Of a DNA stretch of 64,000 bases, positions 11,738 through 23,787 are shown piece by piece (position 1 is the stretch's first letter; the number at the start of each line of letters is the position of its first letter). The stretch lies in contig JAPVLO010000008.1 in the NCBI GenBank assembly GCA_027257055.1, positions 18,352,001 through 18,416,000 of the forward strand, written 5' to 3'. The position numbers were made by a program, and so were the translations under genes. Below the pieces are notes generated by a model. The model worked only from the letters and a program-made list of their open reading frames with translations. It did no database searches and was not told the DNA's origin. This DNA is from Cephalopachus bancanus. Its lineage: Eukaryota; Chordata; Mammalia; Primates; Tarsiidae.

Positions 11738-12891
11738 GAATAGGCAAAGAAAAACTGAAAATTTCTTCATACACTAGTGGTCAAAACATGAAGTGGTAGC
11801 AACTGCTTTGGAAAAATATGTTTGCCAATTTCTTACAAAGTCAAACACTTAGCTGTCTTATGAACCATCCAATCTACTTCTAGGTATTTGCCCCAGAGAA
11901 ATTAAAACATGTCCACACAAAGACTTGTACATTAATATTCACAACAGCTTTATTCACAATAGCTCCAAACTAGAATATAATAACTCAAATGTATGCTCAT
12001 TTGATGGAATACTCCTCATCTGTAAAATAAAATTAACTGCTGATGAACCACTGCATGGATGAATTGCAAATTATTATGTTGAGTAAAGAAAGTCAGAAAC
12101 TAAGAATATATTTTGTATTTTATGTGTGTGTACATACATGGGAACATATGTGTACATATCTCTAGTGTCCATTTTAATATATGTATGTACATGTACATAT
12201 ATGCAAACTTTTCTAGTGAGACATAAAACAGATCAAAGTTTGCCTGGGGCCTGGTTTGAGGTGATGGAAATAGTTGTTACCATGATTGCAGTGGTATTTT
12301 CAAAAGCTTATTCAACTGTTAAAACTCACTGAATTGTACAATTTATATGAAAGCAGCTTATTCTATGTAAATTATACCTCAATAAACTTGTTGGACAGTA
12401 AAAATATCAGTGGTTGGCATGGATTCGAGGGAAAGGAGGTAGGGATGAATAGGTGGAACCCAGGGGATTTTAAGGTGCCAAAACTCTTCTGTATAATACT
12501 GCTATGGTGGCTGCCTGACATTATGATTTGTCAAAACTCAGAACTGCAATATGACTAGTGAATTCGAATGTAAACTGTGGACTGTACTTAACATAATGCA
12601 TCAAGATTGGCTCATTAGTTGTAACAAATGCACCACACTAATGTGGGATGTTAAAGTATGCAGGAAGGGCATTTGGGAACTCACTATACTATCTGCTCAG
12701 TTTTTCTGTAAACCTAAAATTGCTCCAAAGAATAAAGCCTATTTTTAAAAAGATGAAGTACCTATCTTCAGAGTTAAATATAGATTACTAGTCTACTTCC
12801 TAGGATTATTTCCTTAAAACTTCCTCAAATTTCTTCCCAAAACTCTGATTTCAATTGAGAAGGGGGTGCTTTAATACATTTTTTAGTTTCA

Positions 12892-13074
12892 TTGAAATTT
12901 TTCCAGTGAGTTAATTTTCCAGATGATATGTATATTCCACGTATCATATTCCTAATAAGTGATTTCCTTAATCCTTAACCTTCATTTAATTCTTATTTTA
13001 AAAGTGTACCTAAAATACCCAAATCAAATTAGATGTATCAGAAATAGTTAACTGATTTTGATTAGAAGTGGCAA
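12892..13074 (-). repeat. Inverted duplication, right arm
   Basis: The reverse complement of this 183-bp segment matches 11555-11737 at about 97%. This arm lies in non-repeat intron sequence after the 3' end of the old L1 and stops 69 bp before the 13144 exon, so it is probably the source copy. The loop between the arms is 1154 bp. Confidence 0.95.
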
Positions 13075-13143
13075 AAAAAGAAGCTAACATTTACTTTCCA
13101 TTTTTCACATCTATCCTTTTTTCTCCACGGGTTTTCCTGAAAG

Positions 13144-13245
13144 GGAGTTTCGAACCTTGGTAATAGAGATGGTGATGGCCACGGATATGTCTTGTCACTT
13201 TCAACAAATCAAAGCGATGAAGACTGCTCTACAACAGCCAGAAGC
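13144..13245 (+). CDS. PDE1C: PDE1C coding exon: catalytic core
   Basis: The exon reads EFRTLVIEMVMATDMSCHFQ then QIKAMKTALQQPE after the split Arg codon. VIEMVMATDMSCHFQ is the conserved PDE1 helix in which the ATDM(S)xHF block packs near the metal site. The acceptor is TTTTCCTGAAAG and the donor is GTAAGT at 13246. The length is 102 bp, phase 2 at both ends. One arm of a 183-bp inverted duplication ends only about 70 bp upstream of this acceptor (13074), close to where the branch point should lie. Confidence 0.97.
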
Positions 13246-13813
13246 GTAAGTGTGCCTGTGACATCTTGTGTTTGTACAGGCATCTGGACGGGTTCTTGTC
13301 CGTGTGGTGATACCTTTAAAGCGCATCTCCTTCAACACAACTTTATCGAGTGGTCTCTTGCAGTGATGGTTTGGAGGAGAGAGCTTTAAAATTGTACATA
13401 TCACGACTAGGTATGTTCTCATGAGGGCTGAAATAAATAACAGGGCCAGTAATAGAATTAGAATTAGAATTTAAAGCCTCTCCCCATGGGAAGCTAAATT
13501 ATCAAAGATCCACTTAATGCAGAGACAAAACATCAAAGTCAGTGACTTAGATTCTTGTTGTCTTTTTGAATGACACAGTCATTTTATAAATGGTGTGAGT
13601 CAGAAGAGTCCAGTTCAATAAACACAGAGACAAGCTGATAAAAATTCCAGTTGTAGGATGAAATGATGCCTTTTCTTCAATTTAGCTGAAGTGGGGTTTG
13701 AGATGGGCAAATGGAAGGGTTCTTTAAAAATTAATGATTAAGAAAGAAAAAGAACTCTTTCTGAGATTCTGAAAAAGTGTGCTAATCATGTGTTTGGGTG
13801 CTTTGGTTTACAG
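13246..13813 (+). other. Short PDE1C intron
   Basis: A 568-bp intron with donor GTAAGT and acceptor TTTACAG. I recognise no repeat or other element in it. Confidence 0.8.
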
Positions 13814-13934
13814 AATTGAAAAGCCAAAAGCCTTATCCCTTATGCTGCATACAGCAGATATTAGCCATCCAGCAAAAGCGTGGGACCTGCATCATCGCTG
13901 GACAATGTCACTCCTGGAGGAGTTCTTCAGACAG
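13814..13934 (+). CDS. PDE1C: PDE1C coding exon: HTAD metal aspartate
   Basis: The exon reads IEKPKALSLMLHTADISHPA then KAWDLHHRWTMSLLEEFFRQ after the split Ala codon. The Asp of HTADISHP is the second metal-coordinating aspartate of the HD-type PDE centre. LLEEFFRQ begins the segment leading into the substrate pocket. The acceptor is TTGGTTTACAG and the donor is GTACCT at 13935. The length is 121 bp, phase 2 in and phase 0 out (ends on a complete Gln codon). Only 568 bp of intron separate it from the preceding exon. Confidence 0.97.
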
Positions 13935-15037
13935 GTACCTTGTTGCTGTGCTGTTTATCAGGGCTGTCATCACTGAATATTCTATGAATTTTATATTTCA
14001 GCAATGCAAGAATAAGAATTATTGAGATTACAGTAGTTTTCTTTGGGGAGGGAGGGAGAATTCTATAACTTTTTTTTTTCTTCCTGGTAATATAATGTTT
14101 GAATATTAACTAAATCCTGTTTTTCAGAACATTATGGTATTTCTAATTTATGCATTTCTGTTTGGGGGGAGAAAGGGTAGTTTCCTTGTGATAGTCTTTT
14201 GTTAGAATGTCATTTGAGGAGCATTTTACTTATTTTTTTCCTAATAGGTTGACAAAATGTTGGTTACTTTGGCATCACTCTGTGGGATTAGGATGTTAAT
14301 CTCGAACTCATGTCTCTGTTATAATTAATTGGGTTATTTCTTCTGAGTGGAAAATCCCATAATGTAAAATTCCAAAACCAAATGTGGCAGTTTAGGGTCA
14401 GGAAATCACCAGAAACTACTGTTCTAATTATATCTAAACGTAACTACATCCTAAGATGGAATTGTATTGTCTATAAGCATAGATAGGGTCTTTAATGAGT
14501 ATATATTACTTTAAAACAAATAAACAAAAAAGTCCATAGAACTGGAGAAATAGAAAGGGAAATGAATGTACAGCATCAAGACTGATGTCTTCTCAAATTC
14601 CGTCATGTGTACTAACCTCATCTCTAGAAGAGCTGTCACTCAAACATCTAATTCCAGATATGTGGGCCTCAGGCTGATATGTAGATCTGGAGTTTTAGAT
14701 TACAGTTAATTCAAGTTGACACAGTTAATTCAGTTAATAATTGTTAATTTAAGAGGGAGTTTCACAGCATGGATTCAGAGACCTCTAAGATTTCATAAAA
14801 CATTGCTTATTAACACTAGTCTCAACTTCATACCCCCAAATGACAAGAGATAGGGTTTTTTGCTGGTTACTTTGATTTTGGGATGAGAATTACTCTTGTG
14901 ATTATTCTTATGATTCTAGTTTGAAAGGAGACATTGTAGAAGGCATCTTTGTGTGTGCATATTTTTCCTTCTGAAGCTAGACATACTATCTGGTAATGAA
15001 ATAGGACTAGAGTTAACAGCATATTAAAAAGCAAACC
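13935..15037 (+). other. PDE1C intron, nothing recognised
   Basis: Ordinary AT-rich intron sequence between the 13814 exon and a sense Alu. No coding remnant or named repeat was seen. Confidence 0.6.
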
Positions 15038-15339
15038 GACCAGGCGCAGTGACTAAGCCTCTAATCCCAGCACTTTGGGAGACTGAGGTAATTATTGCCT
15101 GAGCCCACGGGTTTGAGAACAGCCTGGGCAACTTGGCAAGATCTCATCTCTACAATAAAAAAATCAGAAGATTACCTGGGTATGGTAACATGCACCTGTA
15201 GTTCTGGCTACTCAGAAGACTGAGGCAGAAAGATTGCCTGAGCCCAGCAGGTCGATGCTGGTGTGATTGTGACCATGACACTGCCCTCCAGCCTGGGCAA
15301 CAGAGTGAGACGCCAACTCAAGCAAACAAACAAACAAAC
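15038..15339 (+). mobile_element. Alu SINE, sense
   Basis: Dimeric Alu starting GACCAGGCGCAGTGACTAAG with the right arm ending GCCTGGGCAACAGAGTGAGA and a (CAAA)n tail. It has the local subfamily markers TTGCCTGAGCCCACGGGTTT, CAACTTGGCAAGATCTC and CTGTAGTTCTGGCTACTC. Confidence 0.93.
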
Positions 15340-16540
15340 CAGAGGACCTTGTATTAGAGCTTTTATTCCAGCTAGTTTGTGGCCTGGGCCTCGTCAAATC
15401 ACCTGTCTAATTCTTTATGGCCTTATCCATGATTTTTTGTGTGTGTATATGTGGAGAGGAGGGATTTAGAGTAAGTTTGGACCAGATATTTTTTTAAGAC
15501 CCATTCAGCATTTAAATGCCTGCATTTTCTTCACCCTGTCTTCAGGTACTTGTCAACACATGCACATACTCATGAATCCCCTCTCCCTAGCTGTTATATG
15601 TATACACCAGCAGGTACCCCATTCGGTGGATGGTTATTTTTCGTTGCAAAGTCATTGCTTGGCCTCCAGAGTAGTTGTGGAAGGGAGCCCCTTGGTGTGG
15701 AGGAGCTAGAGCTTCACAGATGATTCTGCAAATGCATCCTTCATAGACACTCTACTTGTCATACACTTTCTTTGATAATACTTTTACAATAATACTCCCT
15801 ATAGCTAGGAGTATTCAGTCTGTGGCCAAAGGATAGATCATAGCTAACTTATATTAAGTTTGAAGTATTGAATTGATTCCTTTTTAAAATTATGAGACAG
15901 TGAATATGAATTACTTAAATATGTGAATTTTTTTCCTCATAAAGGACAACTTATTTGCATACACATATGCATAAATTGGATGAAAACATGCCAAAGGCAA
16001 TGTGAAAATAACCATGTTGAATTTCTTGCCTATTGGGAACAGAGTGTTAGTTCCAGTCACCGGACTGGAACTATTTTTTAGTAATTTTAACCCGGTAAAT
16101 TATTTTTATTAACTTAACATTTTAACCCAGCTACCATAAGCCATGGTAAGTATAACCTATGTAGGAAAAAATGTTGCCTCAGTGCTTAACTGTAGATTTT
16201 AAATTGAACAGTTTAAACCAGAAATCTCAGTGGGACCGTAGTCTTTTAAAAATTTACACTTGGAAAATTGGGTTTTATTTCAAAATAGGGGCATAGCCTT
16301 AGTGCAGACGGACCAGATCTTCCAGGGTTTGCTAAAAGAGTAAGTTACATCTTCAGTTTTATAACCATCTTTTACAAAATCCAAACCATTGCCTTGGGGT
16401 GCTTTTCGATGAAATATTGACTTTAAAGTATAAGCTTGTCTCCTTGGCAAATACATCTGGCTGTAAAAGCCTTGAAGTTCATCTGTTTTGTATGGCTGTA
16501 TATTTTAATATTTTGTAAACATCTCTTAGAATTATTTTAA
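15340..16540 (+). other. PDE1C intron, unannotated
   Basis: No repeat family recognised. It contains a perfect 11-bp stem, 4-nt loop hairpin at 16048-16073 followed by six T. Confidence 0.6.
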
Positions 16541-16549
16541 TTTCCTCTG

Positions 16550-19440
16550 TGTCTGTGACTATTTCCCCACTTTTATTTATTTCATATAATGGTGTTTTTC
16601 TTTAATCTTTTCCCCATGAAATTATCTAAGTGATTGTTTCTTTTTTGTTTTATATGCCTTAATTGGTGTTTTTATTTATATTAATTCATCTTTTCTTATT
16701 TTGTTCTTTTTCTAACTCTGAGATGACTCCTCAATTCATTTATTTTATTCTTGTTTGTTTAACTAGAAAATGGGAGGCTTGTCTTTTTCTTATTAAGAAT
16801 CTCATGGGTTCCGTTATATAGTGTTCACAATTATTCTTCACTAAATATTCTGTAATTTTGTCTTTGATTACTCTTTTATCCAGGAGTTGCTTCAGATAGA
16901 AGGGTTGTGTTTCTTTGTTTATATTTTTTCAGTGGAAGATTTCTTTGTTTAATAGCTTTGTAATTAATTTGTGTTTATTGCAATATGATGAAATGACATT
17001 TTCCTTATTTGCAGTTTATTTTGAAATGTGTATATCATATACTATTCAGTCAACTTTTGTGAATATGTATGGCTCATGAAAAGTAAATTTATTTCCTACT
17101 TACAGGGTATAGAGTTATAAGAACACTTACACATCCACTATCTTACTTATATCATTTAGGTATTTTATATATCATTTCAAAGAAAATTGAGCTGTTATGG
17201 GTTGACAAATGTTTCTATCTTTTTTCTCTTTTAATGCAGTGTAATTTTTGCTTCATATACATGGATTCTATGTTATTTGGTTCTTGGATATTCATAACTG
17301 TTAGACCTACATAGTTTATTTTTCTGTATATCATTATAAAGCCCCCCTCTTTGTCTTATTACATGCTTTGCCTAGAATTCAAAATTTGACCTTGGCTTTG
17401 CATAGGCTTTTACTTTTAACCTTTCAGAGACACTGTAGTTCGGGTCTTAAACACTGTGTATATAATTGAGTTTTTAAATGAGTCAGCCTGAGATTCTTTT
17501 CTCTTATTATTCAAAAGCAGTCATGCTAGCATCTATGGACATGACAGGAGTGTTTGAGCTTAGGTTTATCATATTTTATATTGCACTTTCTATTTTTATG
17601 TGTTTTTTAAAATAGTTCACTAATACTTCTGCTTTGCTAAATATTTGTATCTTCTGCTGAACTGGAAGTTTTATATTATGTTTTTAATACTTCTAGTAAC
17701 TAACTAAATAATGAAAACTTTAAATCCTCTATTTATTTAGTCTCTATTACGTCCTTGCTATTAATATAAAAAATGAGTAAACTTCTATTTCCTCCTCCTT
17801 CTCCCCTCTACCCAATTTAGGTGATTTTAATAACTTGCATGATTCTTCTAGAATGTACCTTTGTTATTTAAATATAACTCTATTACTTTGCATACCAGAT
17901 TTACATGATATATTTTCATCCCATCTATAAAAGATAAGGAAGTCAATATTTATTTATTGCCTTTCAACGCTTTCCCTCTTTCCTTTTGTAATGTCACTAA
18001 CTCCTTATTACTATTTGTGGGTTGTATAATTTCTAAATTGTACAGATTTTTAAAATGAGAATTCTATTTCATGTACTATATGCTGTTTACAAAAAGCTCA
18101 CTCAAAGCAATGTGACTCAGAAAGATGGAAAATAAACCAGTCTGACTAGAGCACAGTTTTGCAGCTGTTTTTGTCTTGGTCCTGATTACTGCTGGCACTT
18201 TGGTCATGGCTGATGACCATGGTTGATCCATTCATCTCCTTGATTTAGTTGGCAAGTTATTCCCTGAGTGGGCTCTAGAAGCACTAATGGAAACCATATT
18301 ATTGCATGCTTACACGTTTTTCTGCTACTGTTACACCTGGGTCAAGTTTACTTAGGTATAACATTTTGGGATCAAACTTTCTTTCTTTAAGGTTTTTTGT
18401 TTAGATGCCACTCAAATGTCTTCCACCCTTGACTGTTATTCTGGAGAGATTTGAGCCATGATGAAATTGTTTCTACATATAGGTGAAAAATATTTTTGCT
18501 TATGGACCATAAGGATTATTTCTTTAAAAAAAAAAAACTTTTATTATGGAAAATCTAAAACACAACTTAATGATTATTTCTTTACCTTTGAAGCCCAGTG
18601 ACATTACTAGGTTATGTTTCAATAGTGGTCGTTCTGCCTTAGCCTTTTTTGGGGACATGGATGTCCTTTTCCTCTATAGATTCATGTTACATTGATTAAG
18701 TCTCTGAATGTTTTTCTTTTCTATTTGTTTAGTTCTCTTACTTAGGGAAAACAATTATTCGTATGTTGTTTCTCTTTTGTTTCTCTTCCATGTCTGTTTT
18801 TTCCTTAAAACTTTCTTCAATTTTTTGTTTGGCCTGCTTTTTTCATTCCTGCCTTCCATGTCCCTTAATGAACTTTCATCAAGAACATTTCTCCTTTATG
18901 CTGCTTCCAGAAGGATCTTCATTTATGCAATGGTCTTGTTTCTTTTTTTAATATCTGCCCTATGCTCTGCTAGCTCTTATTTCCCTGAGACCTTGTGCTT
19001 GATTATTTCAGGAATTTTTTTTTTTTCTGTTAATAGCAATATGTTTGGCTGTCACTTAGAAGCATGATTTTTCTGAGTGTTACCTGTTTGTTGTTTTAAG
19101 CGTTTTTTGTTGGTTTGTGTTTTTATTGCTTTTGCTGGTGGGGGTGATACTCCCTCTCCTTTCTCCTGCTCATTTTTCTTTTTCTCTTCTTCTTCTTCTT
19201 CATCATCATATTCTTTCCCTCCATCTTCATTTCTTTTTTCTTGTCTGCCTCCTTCTTCTATTCCCCCTCCTCCTCATTCTCTTCCTTATCTTCCCTCTTT
19301 CTCCTATTCCTTCTCCTCTCCCACTTCTGCTTTATTATTATTATTATTTGCCATCTTTGAGTTAAATGCATTGTTTTGGGGCCAATTATTTGCAGATTTG
19401 TACAAGGGATAAATCAGAGGAATAGTATTTAAGCAGTCTA
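16550..19440 (-). mobile_element. Probable ancient antisense L1 sequence
   Basis: T-rich sequence whose order of blocks is reminiscent of the antisense strand of an old L1, for example the region around 16870-17090 and that around 17330-17560. All frames are broken and no boundaries are visible, so this is a low-confidence call based on composition and faint resemblance. Confidence 0.35.
19160..19345 (+). repeat. Pyrimidine-rich (CTT/CCT) tract
   Basis: About 185 bp of almost pure C and T with TTCTTCTTCTTCTTCATC and CCCCCTCCTCC sub-blocks, ending in (TTA)n. The long phe/leu/ser-only translations across it are composition artefacts. Confidence 0.9.
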
Positions 19441-19474
19441 GACTTGTCCTTGGTGTATTACAAGGCTCCTAGGA

Positions 19475-19477
<3 letters not shown>

Positions 19478-19515
<38 letters not shown>
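19478..19515 (+). repeat. (GT)19 microsatellite
   Basis: An uninterrupted GT dinucleotide run of 38 bp inside the intron. Confidence 0.97.
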
Positions 19516-19516
<1 letters not shown>

Positions 19517-21645
19517 TCTATTCTTCACCCAGCCTCTTGACATTTTGCCTCACCACTCTCTTGTAGTTATAGCACTTGGCAGCCCTTTTCAGTATAGTTT
19601 TGATTTGAGATTACAGATTTTTCGTAGTCTTTGATTTTGCATTTCTGTTCCTCATTTTCCTTATTTCTGAAGTAATAATTTCTGAGAGGAAAGGACTAAA
19701 ACTTTGCTATGCTGTTTTAAATTTCAAATCATAATACTTTTTCCATGCCTTACATTTATTCTTCTTCCCCTGGTAAAGAAGAATGTACACTGTTGTGTTT
19801 TGTTTTCAGCTTGATTCTCCTGTTGTCTCCACAAACATCTTTTTTCTTCACTCCACCTGAAAAGACTCACTTTGAGAAATTACCTAAATGTCTTTGGTAG
19901 CTCTTGCATTGAGGATGCCATCTTTCCTGTGAACTTCCAGTACAGAAAGGACTCTTGTTTCCCTTGACCTATCTCCTGCTTATTTGCAGCTGCTATAACA
20001 AACAGACTCCTAAATGTATAACAGCACATATCAATGGAAGTTTATTGCTCAGGACAAGTGTTTCTTGACTGTCAGGGATTCTATGATAAGTAGTCATTTT
20101 AAACCATACTGTATCATCCACATGACTTCCAAGGTGCTTTCCTACATCCAGCCAGCAAAATAGGGAAGGGTATAGAGAAGTAGGCACAGAAGATTTTATA
20201 GGCCTGAACTGTGGTGGAAATACTTTCCTTCTTCTCCTGTTCTAGCACTACAGGTAGTGATTCTGTAAAACACAGTCTAGCTGTGTGGCCAAGAAATAGA
20301 GGAGGAGAAGGCTGGAGATTTGGTGAACAGCTTTTAGTTTAATTTCTCTTCAGCTTGTCTGTCATAAATGTCTATGACCATAAAAACTTTAATGTTCCTA
20401 GCCAAATTAGTTCTATCATTCATTAAGCAAATATTCATTATCTTCCTTCTGTATACTGACTACATGACTTCTACAGTTGTAATTATCTTAATTCTTACCA
20501 CAGATTGCTGAGCTTTCCTGAAAAAAAAAGTTAGCAAAAAAAAGTCCTTTGTGACAACTGAGACTGCCCTTTTTTGAGAATGTTGATTTCTTCAATAAAG
20601 AGGAAAGTGTATGAATAATTCCACAAGGGTCAGTAGCTATATAATCATACAATATTGTGTTGTCAGTCAAGTTTGGAATTACCAATAGAAGTTCATTCCT
20701 CTACATTACTTTCAGCACATTGTTTTTTCAATTTATAAATGTATCTGTTCTCTGAAGGGAGGACATCTTCAATGATCCATGCTTTAAAATAGGCTTTTAA
20801 CAGTTGAGTCTATGAGTAGACTCAGTTAAATTAAAACACACACACACCTAAATTATGTGTAGATTTGGGTATGGGAAAATGCTTGAAATTAGAAGTTGTT
20901 TAATTTCAGGCAGTTTTTCATTAATGAAATTCAAATTGATGTTTTCAGTTTAATAGTCAAGCAGAGAGTGTTCACGATGCCCCCGCTCAGTTAAAATGTA
21001 CCAACAAAATACTTTGTATCCCTGCTACATGAGGAATAAAAGAGTTTTAGCTGAACTGTCCCACTAAACTATAGGCACTAATAGAATTTATGTTACAAGA
21101 ATTTATGTTACAAATACATTTCCTTCTTTTCCTACTGCCTGAGAAGAAATTGCATAGGAGGAAATCATTTTTATCAAGCCACTTGAGAAAGAGTCCAGTC
21201 TTCAGCAGGGTGTACTGGGAACAGAGAAGCTATTGTGTCCCATGGGGTATCTACACAGGAAAAGGGTGCAGAAGGGAACTGAGCCACTTCAGGACTGTTC
21301 CTGAGACCCTTGGATGTCCCCAGCTCCCATTGTGACCCCACTGTTCAGCTTCCTCAGACGCCCATTCCTTTTCCGTCCTTTCAGTTGAAGTTCAATGTGC
21401 ATGTGAGCTAGCATCCTTTCTCTTTGGTAGCATGCCTTAGAAAGAAGAAGCATTCAGTTTTTGAACTAGGTCTGGTTGTGGTTGTTATTACTTTTTATTT
21501 ACTTTTAATTTATTTGTGACATTTATTACAATCAGAGTGTATTAACATAATAAATTCACTAAATGTTCCTAAAACCTTGACCTTAAATATTATAGCTACC
21601 AATTTAGAAGCAATAGTTATTTTTATTTATTTAGATACTTATATA
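19516..21645 (+). other. PDE1C intron, unannotated
   Basis: No recognisable gene or well-defined repeat. The short ORFs here show no family features. Confidence 0.55.
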
Positions 21646-22105
21646 TATTTCTCATTTCATCCTCATTATAACCTAAGGTAGGGGATATTATTACACATTG
21701 AACAAGTAATAAAACTGAAATGTAAGCCGGGCTCAGTGGCTCGGCCTGTAATCCCGCACCTTGGGAGGCTGAGGTGAGTGGATTGCCTGAGCCCGCGGTT
21801 CGAGACCCGCCTGGGCAACTTGGTGAGACCTCGTCTCTACAATAAATCAAAAATTAGCTGGGTGTGGTAGCGCACGTCTGTAGTTCCAGCTACTGGGAAG
21901 GCTGAGACGGAAGGATCGCCAGAGCCCAGCAGGTCGAGGCTGCAGTGGCCGGGAGTGGCCTCTGCACTCCAGTCTGGGTGACGGAGTGAGACTCCAACTC
22001 AAAAAACAAAACAAAACAAAACAAAACCCCAAAAAACTGAAATGTGAGGAAGGAAAATAACCTTCTTGTGACTGATCACACATCTAGTAGGAGAAAAGCA
22101 GGTTT
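21645..22105 (+). mobile_element. MIR SINE split by an Alu
   Basis: TCATTTCATCCTCATTATAA, then GGTAGGGGATATTATTACAC before the Alu, and GTGACTGATCACACATCTAG after it, follow the MIR 3' region (tCATTTAATCCTCA ... pattern) in recalled consensus. The Alu inserted into the MIR with a 13-bp duplication. Confidence 0.65.
21724..22032 (+). mobile_element. Alu SINE, sense, young copy with perfect TSD
   Basis: Dimeric Alu from AAGCCGGGCTCAGTGGCTCG to a (CAAAA)n tail. The 13-bp duplication AAAACTGAAATGT is perfect (21711-21723 and 22033-22045). CpG sites are comparatively well kept (GAGCCCGCGGTTCGAGACCC, CAGTGGCCGGGAGTGGCC). The markers CTACAATAAATCAAAAATTA and GAGACTCCAACTCAAAA define the local subfamily. 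Confidence 0.96.
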
Positions 22106-22894
22106 CAAGCACAAGTAGCCATTATCCTGAGCCAGTAAAATGAATTAGCACAGCTTCACTACTATAAGAAGGGTGACATATTTTTTCCTTTCCTCCAGGT
22201 GTATGACTAAGCTTATGGTTCAAGTTTTAAAAAATTATCTCCATCATTATTTAGACTTTCCATAGCACTTGCTAATTATAGTGATGCTTTCTGGTGAGAT
22301 TAAGAATATATTAGTCAGTCACTCTTGTTTTATTTTTGTCTTACTTGATAGATACAGCCATTATTTACTCTGATTCTTTTTGGTTCACTTTTCATTATAG
22401 ACTGACCCCTGAGGTTAAGAATCCAGAAGCACTTACTCTAGTTGTAAGTAGCTGTAGATGGTACTAGGAGAGTAAATCTGAATCACTTCAGTTTGAATTT
22501 TAGTTTAGTTTTGTGAACACTGCCCACAGCAGGGAGGGGTTCACTGGCTAGAGAAAGGCCACAGGCTGACACAGGGTGACTTGAGAAAACACAGGGATTC
22601 TGACTGCAGTATTGGCTCCAGGCCACAATGCACATTGCTTGTTGCCTTTTCATGGGGGACCTATTATTGCCTAATGAGGCTTTCTTTACAACAGCAGTTG
22701 GATGGAATGATTGGACTCCAGAGGGCTTCAGCCTCTTGGTGTCTTTTATATAGAGGAGAGGTCTCTATAAAGATTTATTACTTAATGTAATTGTAATAAT
22801 TATAATACAGACCAACCTGAAGTTGCTAAATAAAAATCTGAGTGGCTCAGCCTACTACTGTTCCTTAATTTACTATACTCTCCTATTTTTCTAG
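22106..22894 (+). other. PDE1C intron upstream of the 22895 exon
   Basis: Unique-looking intron sequence. The stretch ends with a good polypyrimidine tract and TTTCTAG acceptor. Confidence 0.6.
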
Positions 22895-22976
22895 GGTGAC
22901 AGAGAAGCAGAGCTTGGGCTGCCGTTTTCTCCTCTGTGTGACCGAAAGTCCACTATGGTTGCTCAGTCGCAAGTAG
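22895..22976 (+). CDS. PDE1C: PDE1C coding exon: purine-selectivity glutamine
   Basis: The exon reads GDREAELGLPFSPLCDRKST then MVAQSQV, with one base (G) of the next Gly codon. By alignment to other PDEs, the Gln of SQV is the invariant purine-binding glutamine that contacts cAMP or cGMP. The acceptor is CTATTTTTCTAG and the donor is GTACGT at 22977. The length is 82 bp, phase 0 in and phase 1 out. The Gln and the neighbouring hydrophobic-clamp Phe (in GFIDF) are split over two exons by a 3.6-kb intron. Confidence 0.97.
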
Positions 22977-23404
22977 GTACGTGTCTGCCAGTTCTTTGGG
23001 TAGAAGGAAACACCAGAGTGGGAAGCCCTTAGAAGTAAGTTCAGATGCTCCCTGTAATTATTTGGCGGGAACCTGGCTCCATTCTGTGCTCATGACTTTT
23101 CCTGACTGGGTAGATGAAGTTACTGTCTCTTTTCTTTTTCCTGGAATGCAGCTCATTCATGGGAGGATTAGACAGTGACACTCTTGGCATCTCTGTCATT
23201 CCCTGCCAAGAGAAAAAGAGTCCTCAACTTTCCAAGGAGATGGCCAGTGTCATTGGCAGGAAGCCTGTCCTATTTCACCTCCCCATTCTGCACACGATAC
23301 TGGAAGTTGTTGTGACATTTCTTCTCACTGACAATTCTTCTAGCCATGTTTTCAGGGCAGTTCCATTTCTTGGATGATTTATTTCTAGGAATGACTCTTT
23401 TAAA

Positions 23405-23490
23405 ATGTTTCCTTCCTCCTTTCCTTCTTTTCTTTCTTCCTTTCTCCCTTCTTCCTTTCCTTTCTCCCTTCCTTCCTTACTTTCTTCCTT
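23405..23490 (+). repeat. (TTCC/TTTC)n simple repeat
   Basis: A pyrimidine-only tract of CCTTCCTTCC and CTTTCTTCC units of about 85 bp. Its antisense translation (Lys/Glu/Gly/Arg repeats) is an artefact. Confidence 0.93.
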
Positions 23491-23787
23491 TCTAGCACTT
23501 TTTTTGGTAAGGATAACTTTCACACTGCAAATAATCATAATGAGTGCATTACAGAAATCCTCAACTATGGGAGATGGTACCAGTGCTCTGTATAAACTAA
23601 ATGTCACCAGTGATCTCCACCTTTGAAGAGCCTGAAATCATTCAAAAAGTGAATTTGATAAGGATGTATTGATTTTTCTTCTTGTGTTTTGAGTGCTTAT
23701 TAATTTTTAAAAAAATATACACAGAATCCTTATTAGCTGTTGGGTACTAGAAGGCACTGTGATAGGTGTTATAAAAACAAAGACATG

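Larger units (their letters stand above)
8640..12752 (+). mobile_element. Ancient L1 (L1M-type), sense orientation, fragmented
   Basis: Several blocks in the right order resemble old mammalian L1. ORF1-like sequence lies at about 8690-9420 (for example GGACCTGTGGGACAATTTTA at 9037). ORF2 reverse-transcriptase sequence lies at about 10540-10800 (a 'TCATTTCAATAGATGCATAA' block related to the conserved region coding for an L1 [15 protein letters not shown] motif). A terminal ORF2 block lies at 11460-11550, and the 3' UTR ends GAATAAAGCCTATTTTTAAA at 12752. All frames are badly broken. It is interrupted by a younger L1 3' fragment (9430-9605), by another repeat (about 10250-10460) and by the left arm of the inverted duplication (11555-11737). 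Confidence 0.75.

Noticed and set aside
18708..19412. Overlapping 119- and 111-codon Phe/Leu/Ser-rich ORFs resembling membrane proteins
   Set aside because: Hydrophobicity is produced by T-rich and pyrimidine-only DNA.
23275..23607. 110-codon Lys/Glu/Gly/Arg-repeat ORF
   Set aside because: It is the reverse strand of a (TTCC)n simple repeat.
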